DNA of 21,109 nucleotides from Alphaproteobacteria bacterium (GTDB taxonomy: Bacteria; Pseudomonadota; Alphaproteobacteria; Micavibrionales; Micavibrionaceae), in assembly GCA_002701555.1 (NCBI GenBank), contig NZVS01000005.1, positions 1 through 21,109 on the forward strand. The letters are read 5' to 3'. The notes beneath the pieces were generated by a model, which saw only the letters and a program-made list of their open reading frames with translations, did no database searches and was not told where the DNA came from. Below are positions 15,027-21,109 of this stretch, in pieces (the first letter of the stretch is position 1; the number at the start of each line of letters is the position of its first letter). A program made the position numbers and the translations under genes.

Positions 15027-15485
15027 ATGTTACAATCAGACTTATTGGCGCAGTTACTTATAGCTTTTGGATTGTTATTTATTATTGCTGAGATCTTTGT
15101 GCCTGCTTTTGGAATAATGGCTCTTACCGGTATTATCGCTTTTGTCTGGGGTGGTGTAATAGTACAAACAACGCCTGAGATACAACAAGGTTTTCTAATT
15201 CCGGAAATTGTTTGGGGCATGGGTGTTCTGGCGATTATAATATTAGCCATAGGTTCTTTTTTAACTCTTCGCGCGATGCGATCTCCAAACACAACGGGTC
15301 AAGAAAGTCTTGTCGGGAAAAAAGCATATGTTATGGAATGGGACAATGCCGAGAAAAAAGGGCTGGTGCGTGTCAATGGTGAAATCTGGAAAGCCAAGAC
15401 CCTTAGCAATAAAACAATTCCACTAAATAGTGATGTTGAAATAACATCAGCCTCTGACACAGCACTAGCTGTTGTACCAAATTGA
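15027..15485 (+). CDS. NfeD family membrane protein (short form)
   Basis: A 152-residue partner of slipin/stomatin proteins, thought to work with them in membrane organisation or quality control. It shows a first hydrophobic helix (about 8-40, with EIFVPAFGIMALTG), a second near 57-85, and a cytoplasmic OB-fold-like C-terminal domain (LVGKKAYVMEW, GLVRVNGEIWKAKT, about 95-145). It is the short form without the ClpP-like protease domain. The ATG starts immediately after the TGA of the HD-GYP-like gene, with GGAGA inside that gene's end, so translation is probably coupled. The slipin gene follows 39 bases later. Confidence 0.9.
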   Translation: MLQSDLLAQLLIAFGLLFIIAEIFVPAFGIMALTGIIAFVWGGVIVQTTPEIQQGFLIPEIVWGMGVLAIIILAIGSFLTLRAMRSPNTTGQESLVGKKAYVMEWDNAEKKGLVRVNGEIWKAKTLSNKTIPLNSDVEITSASDTALAVVPN

Positions 15486-15524
15486 TATTTTTTTAAATTT
15501 TAAAATCATAAAAGGAGATTTTTT

Positions 15525-16265
15525 ATGCCGTTTTTAGTTGTATTACTCGCGGGGCTTTTTGTCCTTGTCATCGCGTCCATTCGTATCATCAAAGAATATG
15601 AGCGCGGTGTTATATATACATTCGGTAAATATTCCGGCTCAAAAGGCTCTGGCATCCGACTGGTTTTCCCTATAATCCAGCAAATGGTGCGTGTCGATGT
15701 ACGTATCCGCACTGAAGATATTCCTTCTCAAGACGTAATATCTCGCGATAACGTATCTGTGCGCGTTAACGCTGTTGTTTATTACCGCGTTACAGATCCC
15801 GGATATGCCATTAACCGCGTGGAAGATTTTATTCAGGCAACAAGCCAACTGGCACAAACGACATTACGCTCAGTATTAGGTAAGCATGAGTTGGACGATA
15901 TGTTATCCAAGCGCGAACAGTTAAATAAGGATGTTCAAGACATTTTGGATACGCAAACAGATGGATGGGGAATTAAGGTTACAAATGTGGAAATTAAACA
16001 TGTCGACCTTGACCCGACAATGGTGCGCGCCATTGCCAAGCAGGCAGAGGCCGAGCGTGAACGACGCGCTAAGATCATTAATGCCGAAGGAGAATTTCAG
16101 GCCGCAAAGCAATTGGATGAAGCCTCAGCAATACTTGCAAAACGCCCTGAGACAATGCAACTACGTTACTTGGGAACAATGAATGATTTTGTAAATGCAA
16201 AAGGCAATACGACACTCCTTCCAATACCGCTGGACTTGCTAACAAACTTACTAGGTAGGAAGTAA
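15525..16265 (+). CDS. Slipin (SPFH/stomatin family membrane protein)
   Basis: A 246-residue SPFH/band-7 protein that would oligomerise on the inner membrane with the adjacent NfeD protein. One N-terminal membrane segment (about 2-22) is followed by the SPFH core: EYERGVIYTFGKYSG (24-38), RVDVRIRTEDIPSQDVISRDN split at 56-76, VVYYRVTDPGYAI, and TLRSVLGKHELDDMLSKR. A charged helical stretch (AKQAEAERERRAKIINAEG) leads to the short C-terminal part LRYLGTMNDF. The length fits prokaryotic slipins rather than the longer QmcA/HflK types. The ATG has an AAAAGGAG site, and a strong terminator follows the stop. Confidence 0.94.
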   Translation: MPFLVVLLAGLFVLVIASIRIIKEYERGVIYTFGKYSGSKGSGIRLVFPIIQQMVRVDVRIRTEDIPSQDVISRDNVSVRVNAVVYYRVTDPGYAINRVEDFIQATSQLAQTTLRSVLGKHELDDMLSKREQLNKDVQDILDTQTDGWGIKVTNVEIKHVDLDPTMVRAIAKQAEAERERRAKIINAEGEFQAAKQLDEASAILAKRPETMQLRYLGTMNDFVNAKGNTTLLPIPLDLLTNLLGRK

Positions 16266-16281
16266 AATCGGAAGCAATAAA

Positions 16282-16307
16282 AAAAGGCCCCGAAACCGGG
16301 GCCTTTT
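16282..16307. terminator. Bidirectional intrinsic terminator between slipin and pilin genes
   Basis: An 11-bp perfect stem (AAAAGGCCCCG with CGGGGCCTTTT) closes an AAAC loop, with A-rich sequence on one side and T-rich on the other. It lies between the convergent slipin and prepilin genes, 16 bases after one stop and 24 after the other, and can end transcripts from both sides. Confidence 0.92.
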
Positions 16308-16331
16308 CTCTTTAACGTGATAATATTCTAA

Positions 16332-17066
16332 TTACTGACCCATACGGTAAGATATAGAACATACATCATCAGAATTTCTTTCAAGATATACATCTGTTGC
16401 AGCAGCAGCAGCACAGTTTGCAGCGCCTGTCTGTAATATAACGTCTCCGGTTCTAGGCATACCATCATCCATGCGACGATCTATTCTTGCTGCCTGGCTT
16501 GGAGTCAAAATACCTGATGTTGCACCTACAGCTGTAGGTGTCGCGTTGTGTACAAGGTATACACCAGATCTCATGTTAGCTACGTTATAGTTAGTCCCAG
16601 CTCCGGCTCTTGAGTCACCCATCAGGAAACCACCACCAGTAGAAGCGGTTGGTAAAGCCTGACCGAAAGAAACAGTGGCTGTATTATCCATTCCAGAAAG
16701 TAAGTTTGCACCTGCCATTTGGCGGAAGAACTGTACACCTTCTGTAGTGGCAGCACCAGGTGCAGCTCCTATAGTTTGGTTAACAACGTTGTTACCATTA
16801 CCATTTGTACAAGCGGCACCTCCACAGCTTTCAATAACGGCGGCGGCACGGTTAAAGTCTCCCGGTAGAGCGTTAAACTGGTCTCTAAACCCGTTAAATG
16901 CTGTTTGAATACCACGCATTTGTGAAACTTGCGATGATAACTGCGCGTTTCCAATCAGTTCTTGTCCTTTCAGGATACCACCGATCAGAAGGCCGACAAT
17001 AACCAGAACAATAGCAAGTTCCACAAGTGTGAAACCCTGCTGGTTCGTTTGTGTTTGAGTTGTCAT
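16332..17066 (-). CDS. Type IV prepilin-like protein (MSHA-like locus)
   Basis: A 244-residue fibre subunit or pseudopilin. The leader MTTQTQTNQQG (11 residues) ends in the prepilin peptidase site G|F, followed by FTLVELAIVLVIVGLLIGG with the essential Glu at mature position 5. The helix continues into QELIGNAQLSSQVSQMRGIQ. The globular part is Gly/Ala/Asn-rich, with four cysteines (two in SCGGAAC, one in AANCAAA, one in DDVCSISYR) that may form disulfides. I chose the ATG at 17066 because it gives a normal leader and has GGGAG nearby; the frame stays open another 29 residues upstream, which would put a second hydrophobic stretch before the leader. It lies 173 bases downstream of the AraC-type gene and distal to an MshL-type secretin on the same strand. 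Confidence 0.9.
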   Translation of the reverse strand: MTTQTQTNQQGFTLVELAIVLVIVGLLIGGILKGQELIGNAQLSSQVSQMRGIQTAFNGFRDQFNALPGDFNRAAAVIESCGGAACTNGNGNNVVNQTIGAAPGAATTEGVQFFRQMAGANLLSGMDNTATVSFGQALPTASTGGGFLMGDSRAGAGTNYNVANMRSGVYLVHNATPTAVGATSGILTPSQAARIDRRMDDGMPRTGDVILQTGAANCAAAAATDVYLERNSDDVCSISYRMGQ

Positions 17067-17239
17067 GTAATTTACTCCCAAAATAAAAAGTTTAAAAAAA
17101 TAAGCAGTAATAATCAGCACCATAAAAAAACGATTCAGGTTGGCGCTGAACAAATTCAGTATCTCATTACAAATGTTAAAAGAAAATGAATAAATACAGC
17201 CATTTTGACAAAATGGTCAGTCAGGAAAATACAAAGTGG
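17067..17239. promoter_or_regulatory. Pilin upstream region with a 17-bp palindrome
   Basis: This 173-bp spacer between the AraC-family gene and the pilin gene holds CCATTTTGACAAAATGG (17200-17216), a perfect 8-bp inverted repeat around one A. TGGTCAG occurs at 17214-17220 and again at 17238-17244, 24 bp apart, the second copy overlapping the end of the regulator gene. A smaller inverted repeat, CTGAA-N4-TTCAG, is at 17146-17159. I see no convincing sigma-70 or sigma-54 promoter. The region could hold the pilin promoter and an operator, with a leader of up to about 130 bases. Confidence 0.4.
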
Positions 17240-18307
17240 TCAGTTTATTTTACGAAATTGTGTGGGTGTTAAACCTGTCTCATTTTTAAACACTCTATTA
17301 AAACTTGTTAATGAACCGAACCCGGTCTCATTGGCTATTGTTTCAATCGACGCACTCGTTTGTTTTAAAAGGCTTTTGGCTTCCTTCAAACGATATTCAT
17401 TAAATAATTGTGGTAAGCTTTTTTGGTAATGTAGGTTTAGTATTCTGGAAATCGGTGCTTCTGATGAGGATAATTCCTGTGCAAGTTCTGATCTTCCATA
17501 AGTCGCATCCTGATAGACTTTGTCAACTGTTAGCAACCTTTGAATACCCTCAAGGATTTTCTGTTCTTCTAGACTTAATTGATCAGATTCAGTCCATTTG
17601 TTAGTAAAAATCGGCGTAGGGTAAATTCTAAATAGACTCGTTGAAACCAGATATATAAACAATAACGCCAATATATCACGGGTTATTAATAATTCATATT
17701 TTGAAAGATAATTAAAACTAAAAAGCCCTTCAGTTACAAGTAAACATATATTCACACATATTAAACAAGTTATGAGCCAATAACGGGCTGCCCCCATTGT
17801 TTTATCTTTACGTAGAATCGTAAGGCTTTTTTCCCTAAACACGAAGGCTAGCAATAAACCTGCTCCAAATGCTACACCAAATATAGACGTTATATCATGG
17901 GTAAGTTTCGTACATTCAGTTTGTCCCGTACACAGCTCCCCTATGATTTCAACTAAGATTAAGGGGATAAAATACAGGCTTGCAGACAAAAAAACCGCAG
18001 TAATAATTTGCCAAGATGCAATCCTCTCTTCGATGTAGAGAATTTGAAGGCTAAGTAGATAGCTAATTATAGGAAGAGATAACCATAATGAAGTGGAAAA
18101 CAGAAAAACATTAAATTCTATTTTGGAAAAAATTCCTTGAGTGAAATCTACAGTAAGCGCCACAAATAAGACCAAAAAATATATCAATGCGGGAAGAGAC
18201 TTTGATAAAGCGCCTCCACGAATAATTATATAAACCAAGGCATAAAGCGCCTGGCACATTCCTAATGTCGCGAGAATTTGTTGAAGTGAGAATGAAACTG
18301 AGGTCAT
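17240..18307 (-). CDS. Membrane-embedded AraC-family transcriptional regulator
   Basis: A 355-residue protein with an integral-membrane sensor half and a DNA-binding half. Hydrophobic segments at about 9-29, 37-57, 66-90, 100-122, 139-157, 174-193 and 205-227 give seven likely helices. Two cysteines (126 and 132) lie in a short loop between helices 4 and 5. The C-terminal AraC/XylS domain (about 258-355) shows ELAQELSSSEAPISRILN as the first helix-turn-helix, and IETIANETGFGSLTSFNRVFKNETGLTPTQFRK as the second helix-turn-helix with the family signature. The start overlaps the preceding stop by four bases (ATGA), so it is translationally coupled to the 247-aa gene. Its position just upstream of the pilin gene suggests it senses an envelope signal and controls fibre genes; that is inference. 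Confidence 0.88.
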   Translation of the reverse strand: MTSVSFSLQQILATLGMCQALYALVYIIIRGGALSKSLPALIYFLVLFVALTVDFTQGIFSKIEFNVFLFSTSLWLSLPIISYLLSLQILYIEERIASWQIITAVFLSASLYFIPLILVEIIGELCTGQTECTKLTHDITSIFGVAFGAGLLLAFVFREKSLTILRKDKTMGAARYWLITCLICVNICLLVTEGLFSFNYLSKYELLITRDILALLFIYLVSTSLFRIYPTPIFTNKWTESDQLSLEEQKILEGIQRLLTVDKVYQDATYGRSELAQELSSSEAPISRILNLHYQKSLPQLFNEYRLKEAKSLLKQTSASIETIANETGFGSLTSFNRVFKNETGLTPTQFRKIN

Positions 18308-19047
18308 GGGACATCAATGCAAAGCGGGTCGCTCTCTTTTTGTGTCGGTGTTAAAAGGCGGGTGCAAATGTAATCAACCATAAAATTAACTTCATTTGGA
18401 TGCATCTTATCTCCCTCCTCCCTTAGAAGCTCAGTCATAATCTGATATGAAGCCTCTTTTTCGCCCATGCCAAGTTGGACGAAAGCAGGCATCTGCATCA
18501 TCATTGCGGGCATACCGGGCCTCCAAAGCGAGGCCAATTTATTTGCAAGACGTAAAGCAAGGTCTGTGTCCTCAAGTTCAAACCTTGCTAAAATGACGGC
18601 TTGCACCAACCAACGCCATTTCTCTTTACCTCCTGATACTCCCACTTCTTCAAGGTAAGCTATAATAGGTCTTAGCTTCTCTTTATCTTGGCTGGCTCCG
18701 AAAAAATAAGCTGCTAGAAAAGGAAGGTATTCCGATTTTGGATCAAGAGAGTTGCCGAGGAAAAGCCACTCAGAAACAGTGTCCATATCATAATCACTAA
18801 TGGCAACGAAACGGCCACCAGATCCGCCAAAATTTTGTAGAAGATTACTAAGAACACGGTGAGCTAAAGCTTCATCACCAAGAAAACTTAAAACATAAGC
18901 TGTTCTGGCTGGGGCTTTTGGTACATTTGACCAGCTCGCTCTTTCATATTGTATTTTAGTTGAAAAGAACCCTTGGCAAATTAAAAAAAACAGAAAGAAA
19001 ATAAAGACTATTTTATGATCTTTAAACGTTTGGGAGTAAAGCTTCAT
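18304..19047 (-). CDS. Membrane-anchored helical-repeat protein, pilus/ABC-associated
   Basis: A 247-residue protein with one hydrophobic anchor near residues 11-29 after a basic start, and the rest predicted outside the membrane. The body looks like degenerate tetratricopeptide repeats: LSFLGDEALAHRVLSNLLQN, a SEWLFLGNSLDPKSEYLPFLAAYFFGAS stretch (about 92-118), KLRPIIAYLEEVG, KWRWLVQAVILARFEL, and DLALRLANKLASL. The WLFLGNSLDPKSEYLP part recalls TPR proteins found beside pilin-linked ABC transporters, from memory and unverified. It starts 3 bases after the permease stop and overlaps the AraC-type gene by ATGA. A role in assembling or regulating the fibre or transporter is likely but not shown. 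Confidence 0.7.
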   Translation of the reverse strand: MKLYSQTFKDHKIVFIFFLFFLICQGFFSTKIQYERASWSNVPKAPARTAYVLSFLGDEALAHRVLSNLLQNFGGSGGRFVAISDYDMDTVSEWLFLGNSLDPKSEYLPFLAAYFFGASQDKEKLRPIIAYLEEVGVSGGKEKWRWLVQAVILARFELEDTDLALRLANKLASLWRPGMPAMMMQMPAFVQLGMGEKEASYQIMTELLREEGDKMHPNEVNFMVDYICTRLLTPTQKESDPLCIDVP

Positions 19048-19050
19048 CTT

Positions 19051-19818
19051 TTAAAAATCGCGCCTCAGCAAATCAATACACGTTGCTGCAATCAGTACAC
19101 TTCCAAATAATGCCGTTTGCACAAAAAGTACAAGGAATATCTGTGATTCATTGCCGCCTGCCCCATACAACAACCATTCATTTTGAGTGAAAAGGTCAAG
19201 CCTTGGTACAACAAGAGATATACCCTCCATCATACCACTCAGGAAAGGCCTGTCCCCTCCTGTTAGCGGATCATGTACTATTCCCAAAATCTGCCCAATG
19301 ATTTTCGAAAAAGTATAGAATGCTAAACTGGACAGAGCCGCTGTTACCACCGACTTTAATACCATCGAGAAAAAATAAGCAAGATATGTAACTATAAGTA
19401 ACTCTCCAAAAAATGAAAAACCCCAAATAAGGAAGGATATTCCAAATTTTTTGTAAAATATCCCCGACAGCAAGCCAGTAACTATTCCGCTAAAAAACAG
19501 AGCCAATAATAGAAAAATTAATCCATGGCTAAGAACATACTGAACCCTTGTAACAGGTCGTGTTAGAAGAAAGTCTAGTTCTCGGGTATCCTTCATGCGG
19601 ATACAGTAAAAAGCTATGAAAAGCGTAATCCCTATAACATAAAGGTAGCGCAAGGATGATGCGATAAAAACCATTACAAACTGGTCTTGCTCTGTAACTG
19701 CAGAGCTGCCTATAAAGACGCTCAGCGATACAGCCACAACTGTCGCGACCAACAATGATATAATCAGCCTGTCCCTAATACATGCTTTTAAAACATATTT
19801 GAGTATAGCTGTTTGCAT
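19051..19818 (-). CDS. ABC-2-type transporter permease
   Basis: A 255-residue polytopic inner-membrane protein with about six hydrophobic segments (roughly 17-37, 48-70, 93-120, 127-150, 152-175 and 226-248). The cytoplasmic loop RMKDTRELDFLLTRPVTRVQYVLSHG (about 74-99) resembles the coupling region of ABC-2 permeases, which often has a charged residue followed by LL-x-RP-x-(S/T)R. No ATPase gene lies next to it in the window; it would have to be upstream of the secretin or elsewhere. The start is 6 bases after the secretin stop, so the two are in one transcript. The closest known parallel is the pilus-associated ABC system PilGHI of Myxococcus xanthus (permease PilI, ATPase PilH); equivalence here is inference. 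Confidence 0.75.
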   Translation of the reverse strand: MQTAILKYVLKACIRDRLIISLLVATVVAVSLSVFIGSSAVTEQDQFVMVFIASSLRYLYVIGITLFIAFYCIRMKDTRELDFLLTRPVTRVQYVLSHGLIFLLLALFFSGIVTGLLSGIFYKKFGISFLIWGFSFFGELLIVTYLAYFFSMVLKSVVTAALSSLAFYTFSKIIGQILGIVHDPLTGGDRPFLSGMMEGISLVVPRLDLFTQNEWLLYGAGGNESQIFLVLFVQTALFGSVLIAATCIDLLRRDF

Positions 19819-19824
19819 TATTTT

Positions 19825-21109
19825 CTAAAACCTAAGAGGTCTGCGGTCTTGGGCAAAAGTACGGTACAACTCTTTATCAGTGTTATGAATTGATCCCGGT
19901 GCATCTATAATCGTTGCTTTGATAAAAATAACAAGTTCAGTTTTGCTAATGCTACTGGTTCTTGCTTTGAAAAGATTACCTACAATAGGGACTTCGCCAA
20001 GAACAGGTACGCTTTCACTTGTGTTATCAGAACGGTCCTGCAGAAGACCGCCTAAAATAGCAATCTGGCCTGACTTCATATTCAAAATAGAATCTATTTC
20101 CTGAACATTCAGCTCAGGAATACCCTCGTCCAAAGTCGTAGGAAGGCCAGAATCAGCCAAGGTCACACTTGTTGCCGGATCAAAGGCACGGTCAACAACT
20201 CTAGTAACTGTAGGACGGATTTGAAGGGTAATTGTCTGAGTATCTGGGTTTACAGAAGGTATCACGTTTATAAGCACACCTTCAGGAACACTGTTAACTT
20301 CAGAGTCAATCGTAGTTGTCGGCGGGTTATCGTCCGTTCCGTCAGTTCGCTCAATATCGAGCGTAAAATAAACAATATTTTGGGCAACGTTTAAAACAGC
20401 GGGCTGATTGTTTAAAACAGTCAGCCTAGGGCTGGCCAAAGCATGTACTGTTCCAAAGCGGGCAATGGCATCAACAATACTGGTAATATTATCACCGCTA
20501 TATGTCAGTGTTAAGGCATTTGTCGCTGTAGGCGTTAAGCCTAAACCACCAGTTGTACCTCCTGCAAAACCTATAGAAAGGTCAGAATCAAAGAAGCTGT
20601 CCAAAAGATTCCAGTTTATTCCTGCAGAAAATTCATCGCTAAGGTTAACTTCTAGAACTTTTGCTTCAATAAGAACTTGTGCCGTTGCATTTTTGCGTAC
20701 CTCCATAAGGTACTCATTCACTTGCTCATGAATACGTTTGTTAGCATAGACAGAGATAAGTCCGGCCTGTCGGTTGATAGAAAAAGCCGGAGTAAAACTA
20801 ACTTCGTTAGGATTTTCTGTTCCACTATTAGTTTCAGTTGTCTGAGGCAATGTTTGTACTTGCAAAACTGTATTAGGAGCTTGCACGACTGGAGGCTGTG
20901 CCTGATCCTGGCCTGGTGTAGGAACCGGACCTGCATCTTCTCCGAGTTCGACTTCATCAATACCGTCCACAGCAACGACAGGCGCTTGTGGGTTTGCTTC
21001 AGCTACAGTTATAGTAGGATCATTTTGGGTACGCAAATACCCCAAACCGGCATTTGAATTCAATATTTGTTCAAGGTTTGTCTCTAGCTCACCCCAGAAA
21101 TCAGCTTCG
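19825..21109 (-). CDS. mshL: MshL-type pilus secretin, 5' partial
   Basis: Outer-membrane secretin that forms the exit channel for an MSHA-like type IV pilus. The frame is open through the right edge of the window (E-A-D-F-W-G-E-L at the far end), so the N-terminal domains are missing; a TTG at 21063 is only an internal codon. In visible-residue numbering, the DFWGELETNLEQIL start matches MshL. Residues about 28-106 form a Pro/Gln/Asp-rich linker, followed by an N-domain (SINRQAGLISVYANKRIHEQV). The secretin core then begins with VLIEAKVLEVNLSDEFSAGINW, FGTVHALASPRLTVLNNQPA, VPEGVLINVIPSV, IQEIDS-like repeats, and SVPVLGEVPIVGNLFK. It is the first gene visible in a minus-strand unit with the permease, repeat protein and AraC-type regulator. 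Confidence 0.9.
   Translation of the reverse strand, partial: EADFWGELETNLEQILNSNAGLGYLRTQNDPTITVAEANPQAPVVAVDGIDEVELGEDAGPVPTPGQDQAQPPVVQAPNTVLQVQTLPQTTETNSGTENPNEVSFTPAFSINRQAGLISVYANKRIHEQVNEYLMEVRKNATAQVLIEAKVLEVNLSDEFSAGINWNLLDSFFDSDLSIGFAGGTTGGLGLTPTATNALTLTYSGDNITSIVDAIARFGTVHALASPRLTVLNNQPAVLNVAQNIVYFTLDIERTDGTDDNPPTTTIDSEVNSVPEGVLINVIPSVNPDTQTITLQIRPTVTRVVDRAFDPATSVTLADSGLPTTLDEGIPELNVQEIDSILNMKSGQIAILGGLLQDRSDNTSESVPVLGEVPIVGNLFKARTSSISKTELVIFIKATIIDAPGSIHNTDKELYRTFAQDRRPLRF

Noticed and set aside
17067..17153. Longer prepilin start with a 29-residue hydrophobic extension
   Set aside because: The ATG at 17066 has a ribosome-binding site and gives a normal 11-residue prepilin leader; the extension would place a second membrane stretch before the cleavage site.
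21063..21063. TTG as the secretin start
   Set aside because: The frame stays open to the window edge and the upstream residues (DFWGELETNLEQI) match MshL, so the gene continues beyond the window.
1..21109. Mobile elements, CRISPR arrays, tRNA or 4.5S RNA genes
   Set aside because: No transposase, integrase, regularly spaced repeats, cloverleaf or SRP RNA-like sequence was found on either strand by reading.

Overview
The window is ordinary chromosomal sequence from a moderately AT-rich bacterium, most likely an alphaproteobacterium. Three things point there: a DUF2336 protein (a family largely confined to that class), the dapF/mtaB/ftsY block divergent from ffh-rpsP-rimM-trmD-rplS, and a perfect CtrA-type box (TTAA-N7-TTAA). 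An MSHA-like secretin and pilin locus would fit a Micavibrio-like or similar lineage, but that placement is a guess. I see no phage, transposon, CRISPR, tRNA or rRNA genes.

Layout. (1) 1-2170, plus strand: a prolyl iminopeptidase cut by the window edge, then pgk. (2) 2178-3795: a minus-strand DUF2336 gene and a plus-strand 92-aa gene diverge from a 196-bp control region holding the CtrA-type box. (3) 3809-9340, minus strand: dapF, an unrecognised 180-aa gene, mtaB, ftsY and amn. (4) 9474-13905, plus strand: ffh, rpsP, rimM, a PRC-barrel gene, trmD and rplS. Three strong intrinsic terminators lie after rpsP, after the PRC-barrel gene and after rplS, so this usually compact operon is split into several units. 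(5) 13958-14200, minus strand: a small orphan gene. (6) 14286-16265, plus strand: a degenerate HD-GYP-like protein, NfeD and a slipin, closed by a terminator. (7) 16332-21109, minus strand: an MshL-type secretin (start outside the window), an ABC-2-type permease, a membrane-anchored helical-repeat protein, a seven-helix AraC-family regulator and a type IV prepilin.

How the genes fit together. Regions 3 and 4 carry both protein GTPases of the signal recognition particle pathway (FtsY and Ffh), two tRNA position-37 modifiers (MtaB, TrmD), a 30S maturation factor (RimM) and two ribosomal proteins. This is a translation and protein-targeting core with cell-wall lysine/DAP synthesis (DapF) attached. 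Region 6 is a membrane-quality module (NfeD plus slipin) coupled to an HD-GYP relative that lacks the first metal-binding histidine. Region 7 is the most unusual part: a surface-fibre locus in which the secretin is followed by an ABC permease and a membrane-anchored repeat protein, recalling the pilus-associated ABC system PilGHI of Myxococcus, and then by a membrane-embedded transcription factor directly upstream of the pilin gene.

No gap between genes exceeds 300 bases. I found no convincing case for a wholly new system. The best leads are the pilus/ABC/membrane-AraC locus, the CtrA-boxed small gene beside DUF2336, and the metal-site-altered HD-GYP protein.
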